From Gyrodactylus bullatarudis (Eukaryota; Platyhelminthes; Monogenea; Gyrodactylidea; Gyrodactylidae): 64,000 bases of DNA. Positions 55,701 to 64,000 of the stretch are shown here, in pieces; positions within the stretch are counted from its first letter, which is position 1, and each line of letters opens with the position of its first letter. Both the position numbers and the translations under genes were made by a program. Below the pieces are notes generated by a model. That model saw only the letters and a list, made by a program, of their open reading frames with translations, ran no database searches and was not told the origin of the DNA. The stretch covers positions 1 to 64,000 of the forward strand of contig SSNU01000096.1 in the NCBI GenBank assembly GCA_012064415.1, given 5' to 3'.

Positions 55701-58700
55701 TTATTATCTGATCATGTTTCAAGGTAATCATAATACATACCTGTGTTCGTAATCATATTCTATTCATTCTCTATAATTGTTATTAAGTTAATTAGCTTCC
55801 ATGTCAAGTCGCTTATCTCACTACAATCTTTTACTTTTGTAGGCCTATAAAGACTTGTTCTATTCTCTTCTTTTTTATACCTAATAACTTGAAAATCTCC
55901 GTATCTATAGACAATATAGAATCAATATGTTTGATAGGCAGGTAGTTTGTGAAATTTCAAACGAACAATGTTCAAACTTAAGATACTTAACCCTTTCGGT
56001 GCCGAGACTATTTCACAATTTTATAAAAACCAAAATTTAGCTATTAAGATACCAAGTTATTTGGCCAAAAATATTACTAATGCAAGTTTACATTGTGGGC
56101 TTCAATTTAAACTTTAATTAGTCCAGAAACCTATCAAACTGGCAGAGTTATGAAGGTTCAAAAAAATTGGAAAATGGACATATATGTCCATCGGCACCGA
56201 AAGGGTTAAAACCTTGTGTGTCCAATCAAAACATTAAACCAATCAGATTTCTTCTCAACTTTAATCAATAAACTCTAACCAACAATTTCCAATATTTATA
56301 TCCGTTTTATCACTCAAGTCAGGAAGCAACATTCTATGCCGAAAAGTTCCCTGAAGAACTACTTGGTTCAAAATAAAAATTTATTATTTTTACAAAAAAT
56401 TTTAATACTTTTCATAAGATAGTCAGGAACACGAATATTTTTGATAAGTTCCTGAGTATTTTTCAATCCAACCATGACTGTTATGCACTAGGATATGGAC
56501 AAGTAAAAAAAGTAGACGTATTGGGCTGGGACTTTAATACACTAGGTTTCCACTTTCCCTAACGTTTAAGCCCAAAATTTTTATCAATTTCCAAGTTTTA
56601 ATTTGATCAATTACGGTAATAAAAATTCTGTATCATTATCTCTCGTGATGATTAAGAAATTTAGATTTTATTTTGCTAATTTTGTTATCTACCCCTCATA
56701 GCTGTAATTAACTCTATTAGATCTACTCGAAATTGCTTCTTCCTTTTGGGAATTACTCTCTGTATACTATACAGTGTGTCTACTTTTGTCTGCTCTTTTC
56801 ACATTACAAATCTTTTACAAATTCCCCTTGTAAAATATATGCCCTCAAGGAATATCCAAGAAAATTGTGAAATACCCTCATTTCTAAAAATACTCTCTTT
56901 TCTCACAAAGAACCTCAAGATTTCTCTCATTTATAGTATATTCGAACTGACAAGAACCATGAATATACATATATATATATATATACAGGTTTATTCAAAG
57001 TGTTCGACAGACATATGGTTAAGATTTTTTTGGAATTCAAGGTAAAATATGATTTTTTTCAAATTTCGATTTGGCGCCGAATTTTAATTTGAAATTCTTT
57101 GATTGTTCAAAAGGAGATTTTCAAGATCAAAATTAGAATAGCAAATTAAATTTTATTCACTATAATTATCGTCTGGGAGTTGAATATAGTTTTCTTGATC
57201 ATTTTCATTACCTGAAAATCAATGAAGTTTCAATAATTCCAAAATCCCTCGATGACGGTGGATCTTTCGTGAATATGATGGTAATATTCTCTTTCCTTGT
57301 TTAATTTCGATTACAAAGACTTCTTTTGACCACTTTACGAATTTCAGCTCAAATTCCATATAAATGGGAATTTGGCACCAACTTGAAATTCAAAAAATGT
57401 TTCAATTTTTTTCAAATGAGAAGGCCAAATGATCTGGATTCCAAAAAACCTTCATAATATTGGTCTTCTTGATTGTTGATTTCAAGGTGTGTGAGAGTAA
57501 TCACCAATTTTTCAGGATCCCCAACAGATAAGGAAAACAACTATGGTTCTTGATATTTTAGGAAACACTTCAATATATCGTGCAAAAGTCTACTTTCTAT
57601 TTCTCGACCCTTTTTATGGCTTCAAAATTAGTAAATTAGGATGATCCGAGATCAGGTCAAATTGACGTTTCTTTTACTTTTTAAAATCGCCCCGACTCGA
57701 AGTTTAAATTTTGGGGAAAATAATGCAGAGCTTCCTCGAAAATATTTTCTGATGACGAAGGGATCTTCATGAGGAATTCAAAGTCAAGTGAATATTTAGT
57801 GATAAAGCTTCTATTTCTCATCAGACTATTACACCGGCTTGATTTATATTAAATTTTTGAGAATATATGCAAATTCCTCTTATCGGTTCAAATGGTTTTT
57901 AGTGATGATAATAATTTCAGAAATTAAATTGTCTATTAATTTTTTCTCTTTTAAATAGGTGCAAGTATGAATTACATATTAGAACTCAGTGGGTTTAAAT
58001 AATAAATTTTTTAGAGAGGTAGGTACTGTACCAATTAGGACATTCCAATCTCGAAATTTATTTCATGAGTTCAATCTAACTTTTCAGCTTAACAAAGAAC
58101 GTTCTCTAACTGGCTTAAATCCTAGCTTACGATCAGAGGGAAGATGTTTTAGAGGTTATCTTGTTCAGGTTTTCTCTAATTAGAACTCTTTGCAATTACA
58201 GAAAGATGTCGTTGCAAATTGTACCCTGCCGTGCTCTTTTTATTCCTATGAGAGTGATCGGTCCACGTCAACATGGCCCACGAAATCTCACCTACTTCAC
58301 TGGATCAATAAAATGGAGAGGGATAAAATTGTCAAATTCGATTACTACACTCAAGTGAAAAAGATGAAAGATGAAAAGGTTAAAGCGGAAGCCTTGCATA
58401 ACTCGTCGATATTGGAGAAGAACATGCTCGCCCTCATGTTGATCAAGCCCAACTCAAACGTTCAAAAGGTAGGAAATTATTTGTTTTCAAATTTTCTCCA
58501 GCAGTTAGCTTAGTTGTGATTGTAAATGTTCAAGAATGACTTTAGATTCAATGTTATTGGTCGATAGCTATCTGAGTTTTTCATCCATTGAACCAATCAG
58601 AGTTGAGTAAATTATAATTCAATAAGAAAAACACCTTTGAATGAAGTTTAATAACTCTGAAACCAGAAATCACATGGATTTAGATGACACGTCATTGGAA

Positions 58701-59124
58701 AGAACATCTAATTTAAAATATATTGTCATTTTTCGATAAAAATTATGTCGAGACGTAATTTGTTTATTTTTCTCTTATCAAGGTTGAAGAGAAAGAAGTC
58801 ATTTCTTTGACCTCATTCCTGTCACAGACCGGCGGTCTACTCTCCATCTGGATAGGCCTATCAATGATTTGTGTTGTCGAGGTGATTGAGTTAATGATCA
58901 ACATTTGGGAACTCTTTCGTGGGAGAAACTCAAATCTGCACGATGAAAGCATTCCAAATCAATCTGCTTTCAGTCCAATGACACGTCTAACGAAAAGTTC
59001 ACCCCTCGATCAGGAGGATGTAGAGGAGAGGACCTCATCCAACTTGTTCGAGTTGATTGAGAAAAATCCTTCTGATGACAGGGATTGCTCAGCATTGACC
59101 CTTAAATCCTCAACTTGTGTATAG
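37232..59124 (+). CDS. DEG/ENaC (amiloride-sensitive, ASC family) cation channel subunit
   Basis: Six exons, all phase 0: 37194-37795 (ATG at 37232), 40734-41183, 51540-51740, 58088-58168, 58202-58468, 58783-59124; about 634 aa. Cytosolic start with FCQYTTIRGVSRI, TM1 (ILWSIFVFLLIVGLTACLILL), FPSLTLCNLRPIS, then a Cys-rich ectodomain including CSEDTPKHLFF and VANCTLPCSFYSYES. TM2 is GGLLSIWIGLSMICVVEVIEL with the GLS selectivity filter, followed by a ~75-residue cytosolic tail. The family forms trimeric Na+ channels gated by acid, peptides or force; the overall character is near FMRFamide- or acid-gated types. The conserved His-Gly near the N-terminus, important for gating in the family, is Arg-Gly. 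Introns are 2.9, 10.4, 6.3, 0.03 and 0.3 kb. The start could lie further upstream if the exon begins at 37194 in frame. Confidence 0.88.
38393..38646. repeat. foldback-type inverted repeat
   Basis: CGATTTCAAAGATTTGAAG near 38395 recurs inverted at about 38626-38645, with ATGCAAATAT also mirrored. Related to the foldback family of the ERC introns but diverged. Confidence 0.45.
39553..39960 (+). mobile_element. Penelope-like element 3' fragment with hammerhead
   Basis: 39553-39705 encodes the last ~50 residues of the same family as 16909-17952 (DDSTDVWVKEKFFIN, KPNLCVQKNYSYNLQL, stop). The 3' tail follows at the same spacing. The rest of the coding region is missing. Plus strand, within DEG/ENaC intron 1. 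Confidence 0.7.
39858..39896 (+). ncRNA. hammerhead ribozyme of Penelope-like fragment
   Basis: GCCA, CUGAUGA (39864-39870), UGCUUUAU, GAAA (39879-39882), UGUACA, cleavage triplet AUA, UGGC (39891-39894). Stem I pairs GCCA with UGGC where the 16689 copy pairs ACCA with UGGU; stem III is UGUACA versus UGCGCA. These are compensatory changes. Stem II is weak here, so activity is uncertain. Confidence 0.5.
40734..41183 (+). CDS. DEG/ENaC exon 2 (ectodomain)
   Basis: 150 codons of ectodomain including GAIVVLHNADTYPDIDFEG (the family block GxxVxIHDxxExP) and GHCSEDTPKHLFFNNK. Flanked by strong splice sites. Confidence 0.82.
41203..41720. repeat. foldback repeat, diverged copy
   Basis: The left end ATGAAGTTTGGAATTAATGA plus TTTTTAC and the right end CGATTCCCAACTT match the termini of the 25513-26058 element in inverted orientation. 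Confidence 0.45.
42312..42353 (-). ncRNA. hammerhead-type sequence on Penelope-like relic
   Basis: On the minus strand: UCACA, CUGAUGA (42348-42342), GUAUGCCC, GAAA (42333-42330), a stem III of UAA/UUA type around GGCC, triplet AUU, UGUGA (42316-42312). Stem I is five perfect pairs (UCACA with UGUGA). The core is the same as at 53977-54015 (GUAUGCCCGAAAUA), but stem I differs with pairing kept. Stem II is poor. Confidence 0.45.
45405..45505 (+). ncRNA. tRNA-headed SINE-like unit with hammerhead
   Basis: TGGCCTAGTGG (45413-45423) fits the pol III A box exactly. A degenerate B box (GGGCTCGGGT, 45456-45465) follows at a usual distance. The segment reads like the 5' two thirds of a tRNA (TAGTGGTTAGAAGCGTTGCC) and runs straight into the hammerhead. 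This layout is known from the schistosome SMalpha family of short retroelements. No intact acceptor stem, so it is not a working tRNA gene. Confidence 0.6.
45463..45505 (+). ncRNA. hammerhead ribozyme, type I, complete core
   Basis: Stem I GGUGUA (45463-45468); CUGACGA; stem II GUCC-UAAUAA-GGAC; GAAA (45490-45493); minimal stem III CGCG; cleavage triplet GUA ending at 45499; stem I 3' strand UACAUC (45500-45505), six pairs with one G-U. Every core nucleotide is present and stem II has four Watson-Crick pairs. The mirrored copy on the minus strand (45296-45338) has A in place of C3 and should be inactive. Confidence 0.82.
46608..47092. repeat. diverged repeat fragment shared with 55991-56250
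   Basis: TTAAAACCTTGTGTG plus CCAGTTAAAAC near 46608 recurs at 56206. GGCACTGAAAGGG near 47062 resembles the MITE end at 56193. Probably a decayed relative of the piggyBac-type MITE and its neighbour repeat. Confidence 0.35.
47632..47952 (-). CDS. secreted acidic Ser/Asp/Tyr-rich protein, copy 2 (intact)
   Basis: A single-exon frame of 106 aa: signal peptide MKTAILASALFALARCSP, a short VFIQIQVGAGNDVSV segment, then a repetitive acidic tail built from SSDDYN, DMYGQDD and DTSSD units. The tail has no basic residues. The first 17 residues are identical to copy 1 at 9623-10811, and the promoter is also conserved. It lies antisense in DEG/ENaC intron 2. Calcium-binding matrix, adhesive or phosphorylated secretory protein are plausible; no family recognised. 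Transcription as an intron-nested gene is inferred from the TATA box. Confidence 0.7.
   Translation of the reverse strand: MKTAILASALFALARCSPVFIQIQVGAGNDVSVDQQGGEDNYSPDYYNDSSDDYNNDWANDTYSDMYGQDDTSSDSSDDYNSDSSSDMYNQDDTSSDDVSSDSTFV
47991..48000 (-). promoter_or_regulatory. TATA box of acidic secreted-protein gene, copy 2
   Basis: TATAAAAGGA on the minus strand about 40-50 bp upstream of the ATG, in a block conserved with copy 1. Confidence 0.65.
49206..49245 (+). ncRNA. hammerhead-type sequence on dispersed repeat
   Basis: UAGU, CUGAAGA (49210-49216), GACCCGGC, GAAA (49225-49228), a weak AU stem III around CGC, triplet AUC, ACUA (49242-49245). Stem I UAGU/ACUA is perfect. It is a relative of the sites at 52782 and 57797; the repeat begins upstream with TTTTGGGGCAGAGAG at about 49156. 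Confidence 0.45.
51540..51740 (+). CDS. DEG/ENaC exon 3 (Cys-rich ectodomain)
   Basis: 67 codons with VCNCSAVEFP and further Cys, matching the family's C-x-C and following region. It sits after a 10.4-kb intron. Confidence 0.75.
52782..52821 (-). ncRNA. hammerhead-type sequence on dispersed repeat
   Basis: GAGU, CUGAUGA (52817-52811), GAACCGGU, GAAA (52802-52799), AU-rich stem III around AGCU, triplet AUU, ACUC (52785-52782). Stem I GAGU/ACUC is perfect and co-varies with UAGU/ACUA of the related copies. Stem II (ACC-GGU without a loop) cannot close as a normal hairpin, so activity is doubtful. Confidence 0.4.
52782..52995 (-). repeat. dispersed hammerhead-bearing repeat
   Basis: Matches 19137-19335 in inverse orientation over blocks such as GATGTAGCG, CTAGATCCCTTTCTCAAG and CCAATCAGAGGATTT. 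It ends in the hammerhead-type core at 52782-52821. Confidence 0.55.
53605..53673 (+). mobile_element. Penelope-like C-terminal relic
   Basis: Encodes YKNPEDESIDAWVKEKFVI before a stop, matching the C-terminal region of the 16909-17952 element. Nothing else of that element is preserved nearby. Confidence 0.5.
53977..54015 (-). ncRNA. hammerhead-type sequence at 3' end of Penelope-like fragment
   Basis: AAGA, CUGAAGA (54011-54005), GUAUGCCC, GAAA (53996-53993), weak stem III around GAGCUC, triplet AUC, UCUU (53980-53977). Stem I AAGA/UCUU differs from the 42312 copy but pairs. The stop codon of the GIY-YIG frame lies in the stem I 5' strand. Confidence 0.42.
54015..54422 (-). mobile_element. 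Penelope-like GIY-YIG fragment, second lineage
   Basis: A 135-codon frame containing YVVYKFKCLYNAEYIGHTTR, a GIY-YIG core, preceded by the usual linker and followed by sequence that ends at a stop overlapping a hammerhead. It differs from the first family. The RT part is absent or too decayed. The relic at 42312-42430 has the same 3' end. Confidence 0.6.
55991..56205. mobile_element. piggyBac-type MITE (215 bp)
   Basis: Flanked by TTAA on both sides (55987-55990, 56206-56209). The ends CCCTTTCGGTGCCGA and TCGGCACCGAAAGGG are perfect 15-bp inverted repeats. A TTAA target duplication with CCC/GGG ends is the piggyBac hallmark. No coding capacity. Confidence 0.8.
56969..56986. repeat. TA dinucleotide repeat
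   Basis: About nine TA units in an otherwise unremarkable intron stretch. Confidence 0.8.
57045..57720. repeat. foldback-like repeat, diverged
   Basis: Contains AAATTTCGATTTGGCGCCGA near 57060 and a TTTTTCAGGATC block near 57510, the recurring blocks of the foldback family. Termini not clear. Confidence 0.4.
57797..57828 (-). repeat. hammerhead-type relic lacking stem II
   Basis: UAGU, CUGAUGA, then GAAA directly (the 8-nt stem II segment is missing), AU stem III around AAGCUU, triplet AUC, ACUA (57800-57797). Stem I UAGU/ACUA is intact. Not expected to cut. Confidence 0.4.
58088..59124 (+). CDS. DEG/ENaC exons 4-6 (ectodomain end, TM2, tail)
   Basis: Exon 4 (58088-58168) and exon 5 (58202-58468) are separated by a 33-nt intron. 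Exon 6 (58783-59124) holds TM2 with the GLS filter and the C-terminal tail, which ends SSTCV. Confidence 0.82.
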
Positions 59125-59425
59125 TTTCCCGAATTTTTATCATCCCTGCCAATTATAAAATATTCCCGCGCAAATCAGTCATATAAACCATTTGCGTACG
59201 ATAAATTTATTAGATAATTTCAATAATCTAGTAATATGATATTATTTGTCTGTAAATTCATATTGAAGTTGTAAAAGAAATCAAGAGTCAAGATAATCTC
59301 TTTTTAATATTTCCTACCTACTTTCAAGTAGATTGTTTTTTGTTTTTTATATATTGAGCGTGTATGAGAGGTCATTTATTTAAACAGAATCAATTACAAA
59401 AATATATAATTATTAACACATTCGA
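59125..59425. other. convergent 3' flanks, DEG/ENaC and ZC3H14
   Basis: 301 bp between stops of two convergent genes; the two 3' UTRs must share or abut here. Confidence 0.5.
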
Positions 59426-60913
59426 TCAAGCAGTCAACTGGACAGACGAAGAACTATTGGCATTGCCTTGGGTTGTGTTGGTTTCCATGTCTGATTTTTT
59501 GGCAATGTTTGGATTCACCCACTTTAGAGAATGACTATTACTACCCATGTTGCGGTGATCATAGTAACACAATGGACGATTTCGACACTGACTACCATAA
59601 CGACACGGTATTCCAGCAGTTGACTTGGCCAAAATCTGCTGCTTTGGTATAATTGGATGGATGTAGGGACAGGCTAAGTTTGTACAATTTGGGAAAAATT
59701 TACATGACATGGGAGTAGCCAGAGTGGCTATTTTTGGCTTTGAATGCAGGTAAATGCAATCTGGTCGTGTACATTCTCCATCGTACTTACACTTTGGATG
59801 AATGTACAAACAGGTGGAGGCTGAGTTTTTGCAATTTGGAAACGCCTTACACTGTTCTGTTGGATGAATAAAGTTACACTCTTCTGGCTTGTTACAATTA
59901 GGCCAGAAACGGCATCTTTCCAGATTTCTGAAATTTGAAAAGCTGGTTAGATATTTTGTCCCAGGATTCATCTGACAAAGTCTTGAAATTAAAAAAAACT
60001 CACTCAGGCAAGTGATTTGAGGATGAAATATCTTCCTTATCAGTCATTACAGGACTGGAGAGTTGGATTCGTTTAGCCTGAACAAAGTTGTTATCGCCAT
60101 CGGTGTCCATTAGATCTTGAGAAGGAACGACCTTGGGACCAAGACGAGATTTTATATCAGGTCTAGTTCTCTTGGTTCCTGTCTGAATGGGAGTCTCTTC
60201 GTCTCTGGCATCAGATTCCATTTGATTGGTATTATTATTTTTACTGCTACGTCTTTCACTGCGATGACCGATACGACTTCTAAAAGTTAAATTTTTATGT
60301 TAAAAACGATAGCCAAAAAGAAAAAAAGAATAATTTACTTTACACTGCCTCGTTTTTCGTGAATGCTAGTTTGAGCTTCAGCAACAGCTTTTTCAAAGAT
60401 TTTAGAGCTAAAATCATGGTGTCTGGGCCTGCGTAAATGATGGCTACTTTCAGGTTTATTTACGACTTTGATGCTACTCTTGGGATAATCTGGAGACGTA
60501 TCCTCGATATCCTTGTAGACAATTAATTTTCGAGATTCGGCCTCTTGTTCGCGTGCATCCTCCTTGTCAAATTCGTTCTCTGAGTTGAATGAAACAGAGA
60601 GAATATCTTTATTAAAATTATTGTGTGGAGAACGAGATCTAGTTTTTTCTTCAATACGACCGGAATTAGAAGACTTTTTCTTTTTATCTCCAGATTTTTT
60701 ACGTCCCTTGGATTTAAGAAGGTCGTCATGAAGCCAGTTACAAAACTTTTCTGTGTCGGAACTCAGGAAGAGTTGGAGATCTTCAATCATCATTTCTTTC
60801 GACTTTTTATTGGCAACCATGACCATTATATAATCGGGTAGCTCATCATCAACAAATGCTCCAAGCTCTTTAAGCTTTTCTCTAACCTGGTCCTTAACAG
60901 AATCGTTCAACAT
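59426..60913 (-). CDS. ZC3H14: ZC3H14 / Nab2-type poly(A)-binding zinc-finger protein
   Basis: Exons 60913-60339, 60279-60004 and 59981-59426; 468 aa. The N-terminal ~85 residues are the PWI-like domain (DYIVMVANKKSKEMMIEDL, FCNWLHDDLLK). The middle is charged, Ser/Arg-rich and disordered. The C-terminal part has five tandem CCCH fingers of the Nab2 type (CRFWPNCNKPEECNFIH, CKAFPNC, CKYDGEC, CKFFPNC, CRYGSQC). The family binds poly(A), limits tail length and acts in nuclear RNA quality control. Intron 1 is 59 nt. Intron 2 is only 22 nt (gtgagt...ttcaag), and its removal is needed to keep the frame into the fingers. Divergent from NEDD8, 91 bp apart. Confidence 0.9.
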
Positions 60914-61004
60914 TTTTTAATTACTATCTATTATTAAAACAGAAATTTACTGCTTTGAACTGCTTATTTTTGTTTCTTTTGTTATCTTAGGAGTAATATT
61001 TAAA
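60914..61004. promoter_or_regulatory. bidirectional promoter ZC3H14 / NEDD8, with splice acceptor before NEDD8
   Basis: 91 bp between the two ATGs. A pyrimidine-rich stretch ending TTATCTTAG at 60990 lies 14 bp before the NEDD8 ATG. It looks like a splice acceptor with too little room for a normal first exon. Confidence 0.45.
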
Positions 61005-61238
61005 ATGTTGTTGAAAATAAAAACTTTGGTCGGAAAGCAGATTGAAGTCAATGTAGACAGGGATAGTCAGGTTAAAGAAATAAAAAAAATGATTGAACAG
61101 AAAGAAGGAATACCACCTGCTCAACAGCGTTTAATTTACGCCGGTAAACAATTAGAAGATGATAAACTTGTCTACCAACATAGCATCGAAGGAGGAGCTG
61201 TTCTTCATCTCGTCTTGTCTCTCAGAGGAGGTCTCTAA
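61005..61238 (+). CDS. NEDD8: NEDD8 ubiquitin-like modifier
   Basis: 77 aa, single exon. It starts [15 protein letters not shown] as NEDD8 does (ubiquitin has MQIFVKTLTGK), carries [20 protein letters not shown] with Lys48, and ends [12 protein letters not shown]. A C-terminal hydrolase must remove only the last Leu to expose Gly-Gly. Residue 72, which separates NEDD8 (Ala) from ubiquitin (Arg) for their E1 enzymes, is Ser here. NEDD8 is attached to cullins to activate ubiquitin ligases. Confidence 0.9.
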   Translation: MLLKIKTLVGKQIEVNVDRDSQVKEIKKMIEQKEGIPPAQQRLIYAGKQLEDDKLVYQHSIEGGAVLHLVLSLRGGL

Positions 61239-61651
61239 ATGCCAAAGTTATTTTTATAATAAACAAACTGAAAAGATATCAATCGAGTACACTTAATTTA
61301 TTGTAAATGTCGTCTATTCGAATTACACCATCAATAAAGTTCCTTTATCAAACCAAAATTCTCCTCATTATCGTCATTCTTACAAATTAATACCTTTCTC
61401 TACTAAATTTACAACTATTTTATGATCATGAATCATGCATTTCACCAGATGTAAAACTTTTCTGATGTTATTATATGCACTGTAAAAATACACCAATGAA
61501 GATGAAGAAGCATTCTCTAACATGTCTCTATCTAATATTACTAGCACAAACTATTTGTATTTGCATCAAGTAAGATCTAATAATAATTATTATTTTATTC
61601 TCTACACTTTAAAACAAGATATAAAAAGATAGATATTAATAAATAATTCAT
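61239..61651. other. intergenic NEDD8 / semaphorin-domain gene
   Basis: 413 bp; NEDD8 3' flank with AATAAA-like signals near 61258, then the upstream region of the next gene. Nothing else recognised. Confidence 0.45.
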
Positions 61652-64000
61652 ATGCTCAAAAAATTCATGAGTCATTTGACTAGTCTAAACTCAACCTTCC
61701 TGGTCCTGTTTCTAATTCTTGTCTTTTTCACACCAAATTATAGAGCTATCAGTGTTCTTTATCATCCAAACTATTCGAATTATACAAATATTGTCGAAAT
61801 TCTCAATGAGAAATCTGTCTACCTTTTATCGGATGAGTAGGTTCAGTTTTATCAATGAGCAAAACATTTTGTCTAGCTCCACTATTCTCAAGGTTGACTT
61901 TGACCAGTGGAAAATAGAGAATGCCATCAATATAAGAGATTTATTCAAAGATGTTTGTTAGCTCTCTTTACTTGTAAATTTATAGTTTAGAAAGTTACAT
62001 CAGAAAATCACCCATTTCGGCCTGACAAATGATGGCAAGAAGATATGGTACTGTTTCTCCATTGTAAAGGATGAAGATCACCTTGATAAGATCCTCTCTC
62101 GGTGTGAAATGCCATCAGTGGAAAATATAAATAGCCTCTTACTGGAATGGAACAATGACTTCTTTGCCTCTAATGATGTTGGCAAAACGGTTGTCCTCAA
62201 TAGTGACAATGGCTTCCTCTACACTGGCATCTCAAGGAATGGAATTCTATCCCTCCATAAAACCCTCATGCCGAGGCTAGATGGTAAGAAGGAGTTTGCC
62301 AAGAAACAAATATCAACGCCAGTTCATCTTGGATTCTTTCGAGGTTAGTTCTGTAAAAAAAATAATCGATAAATAAATAAATAAATTTTCTCTAGAGCCA
62401 GCAGAATTCATCGACTCATTCGAAACTAATAAAACAGTTTTCTTCGTCATTCGTGAGACATGCAACCGACCAGGCTGTAATACGGAGTTTACATGCACTA
62501 ATTTGATAAGAATTTGCAAAAATGATCATGGTTTCAGTGCTAATAATCACAATCGAGAGTTTATATCATACTCAAAAGTAGAGTTAAAATGTAAATTCAA
62601 CCAGGAAATCATCTTGACTGTTGGCCTCGATTTGTCATTTGTGCCCGAGGATGAACGTCTCTTTATTTCGTTTACGTCTGAAAGGTAAGTCTTGTTACTT
62701 AACCATTTCAACACAGCCTTACTTGAAAAAAAGTTAACTATATTACAAGATAAGCAAGATATACAATATATAATAGAGATTTATTGAAAATAATTTATAA
62801 AAGGTTTGTCTTCTAGAAGAATGATAATTTTCTTTGACATCTGGTTTATTGTTTGGTGTTTATAATTTAATAGGTTGAATTCTTTGAGTCTAAATCTGAG
62901 GGGATGTAATGTCTGGAGAAGGACTGTGAATCTGATTGGACGAAAATGTCTCTTTACCAGTTAGCTTGACTACCACTTTTGTTGAGATAAGCCTTGGGTA
63001 GTGCTCTGTTGAATTCATTATGGCCACAACTGTATCAGTTACTCAGTCTTTCATAAAGAAATTCTAGCCAATAATAATATTGACCAGTTTTGCCCATCTT
63101 GAAAAATTCTAAATTAGAGTTTTCGAGTTATTGGATAAAAACTAAAAACCTGACTTGCAGGGCTTTGCCTTTTTATACACAAGAATATAAACGAGATAGA
63201 AAAACAAAAATGACATTCTCTTGTCCAGGAATAAATTCTTAACAAAGAAGAAAAGTTATTTTTCGAAATTTTTCAACATCAAGTCAATTTTGTGAAGGTT
63301 GTAGGAAAGAAATCTACCAAAACTCGGATGCAAAGCATTCAAAGCGTAAAAAAACCTTTTGGGAAATTATGATCCTGTAGAATATTTTCATTGACGAATC
63401 TCTATTTTTTAACACCTATAAAAACAAAAGGCTTCATGTGCAAGTTGGCGCTGTTTGTGTCTACGAACTGAACGAAATAGAAGAGGCCTTTGATGGGGGA
63501 CGAATTAATCGGAAAAATTCCAAACTAGCTTCTAATCAACATCCCAATGTCTGTGAGAAGCTCGATGGTTTTGACTTGAGCCAGGAAAATGTTGCTGAAA
63601 TCCACGGCTTCTACAGTGAATTCTTTCAGGTTGAAAAGTCATTGGCTAAGAACAGTATTCTGAGTCGGCCAGAGTCCATGGAAACGGCCATAAATCCTAT
63701 GGATATATCCTTTTATCAAGTTAACGTTGACAGAATCTACAGGAACGGGTACATCCTATATTTTGGCGGAAGTACAACTGTCTTTCGCCATGTATTCATC
63801 TTTGAAGATCACGGAAACTTTACCCATTGTCAGTATGACTCATTCTCAGTTGATAAAGAAACCTTTGAGGTTATTCTAAAAGTACATCTCTCCAAGCTAC
63901 AAGATGCCTTCTACGTCCTCACCAATCACCAGGTTATTAAGCTAGAGAAAAATTATCCTGCCAAATGTAACCAAAGCGTACTGCCCCATCTACCGGAAAG
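61652..64000 (+). CDS. semaphorin-domain protein (plexin or semaphorin), 5' part
   Basis: Exons 61652-61836, 61877-61952, 61986-62343, 62396-62684 and 63431-64000 (continues beyond the window); introns of 40, 33, 52 and 746 nt with phases 2, 0, 1, 2 that all fit. It has a signal peptide (LVLFLILVFFTP) and a Sema beta-propeller. Typical blocks: EPAEFIDSFETNKTVFFVIR, RICKNDHGF, VELKCKF, then VGAVCVYELNEIEEAFDG and DAFYVLTNHQVIKLE. Sema proteins act in axon guidance and cell contact. The PSI and later domains, which would tell plexin from semaphorin, lie outside the window. Start at 61652; an alternative in-frame ATG is at 61667. Confidence 0.85.

Larger units (their letters stand above)
51741..58087. 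other. DEG/ENaC intron 3 (6.3 kb) with repeats
   Basis: Contents: foldback interrupted by a hammerhead repeat (52675-53290), Penelope-like relics (53605-53673 and 54015-54422), a piggyBac-type MITE (55991-56205), a TA repeat and foldback-like sequence (57045-57720). No gene seen elsewhere. Confidence 0.55.

Noticed and set aside
61005..61238. Ubiquitin
   Set aside because: The N-terminus and residue 72 fit NEDD8, and there is only one repeat with a one-residue tail.
1..64000. CRISPR arrays, operons or other prokaryotic features
   Set aside because: No regularly spaced direct repeats; spliced genes with metazoan products throughout show a eukaryotic contig.

Overview
Kind of organism: an invertebrate animal nuclear contig, AT-rich, with one assembly gap (10147-10580). 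The genes are animal ones: an ELKS/ERC active-zone protein, a DEG/ENaC channel, a semaphorin-domain receptor or ligand, NDUFA6, SAR1, NEDD8, ZC3H14 and a small heat shock protein. Introns are sharply bimodal. Some are 22-40 nt and others are many kb, filled with Penelope-like elements, foldback repeats and hammerhead-ribozyme repeats. A small heat shock protein with two alpha-crystallin domains, Penelope-like elements, and a tRNA-headed repeat carrying a hammerhead (like the schistosome SMalpha type) all point to a flatworm. That is an inference of moderate to low confidence. The chitinase with a hevein-type domain does not settle it. Layout: 1-731 is the 3' end of a GH18 chitinase. 1669-4088 holds three small membrane-protein genes. 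4613-5024 is NDUFA6 on the minus strand, divergent from a 32-exon ERC/ELKS gene at 5179-29839 that dominates the first half. ERC introns contain two nested small secreted-protein genes, a Penelope-like element with a hammerhead, and several long palindromic repeats. 31110-36445 is a cluster of small genes: a Cys-rich two-domain small heat shock protein, SAR1, two near-identical Cys-rich genes and a secreted Cys-rich protein. 37232-59124 is a six-exon DEG/ENaC channel whose introns reach about 10 kb. They hold a second copy of the acidic secreted-protein gene, Penelope-like fragments, a piggyBac-type MITE, and a 195-bp inverted repeat carrying a tRNA-like sequence and a complete hammerhead. 59426-64000 is compact: ZC3H14 (minus), NEDD8 (plus, 91 bp away) and the 5' part of a semaphorin-domain gene that runs off the window. 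How they work together: ERC (release-site scaffold), the DEG/ENaC channel and the semaphorin-domain protein fit neuronal function. SAR1, NEDD8, NDUFA6 and ZC3H14 are housekeeping. The repeats matter most. At least seven sites on Penelope-like or related repeats keep the order CUGANGA - short segment - GAAA - weak stem III - cleavage triplet, with stem I pairing that co-varies between copies. This suggests a large, active or recently active set of hammerhead-bearing retroelements.
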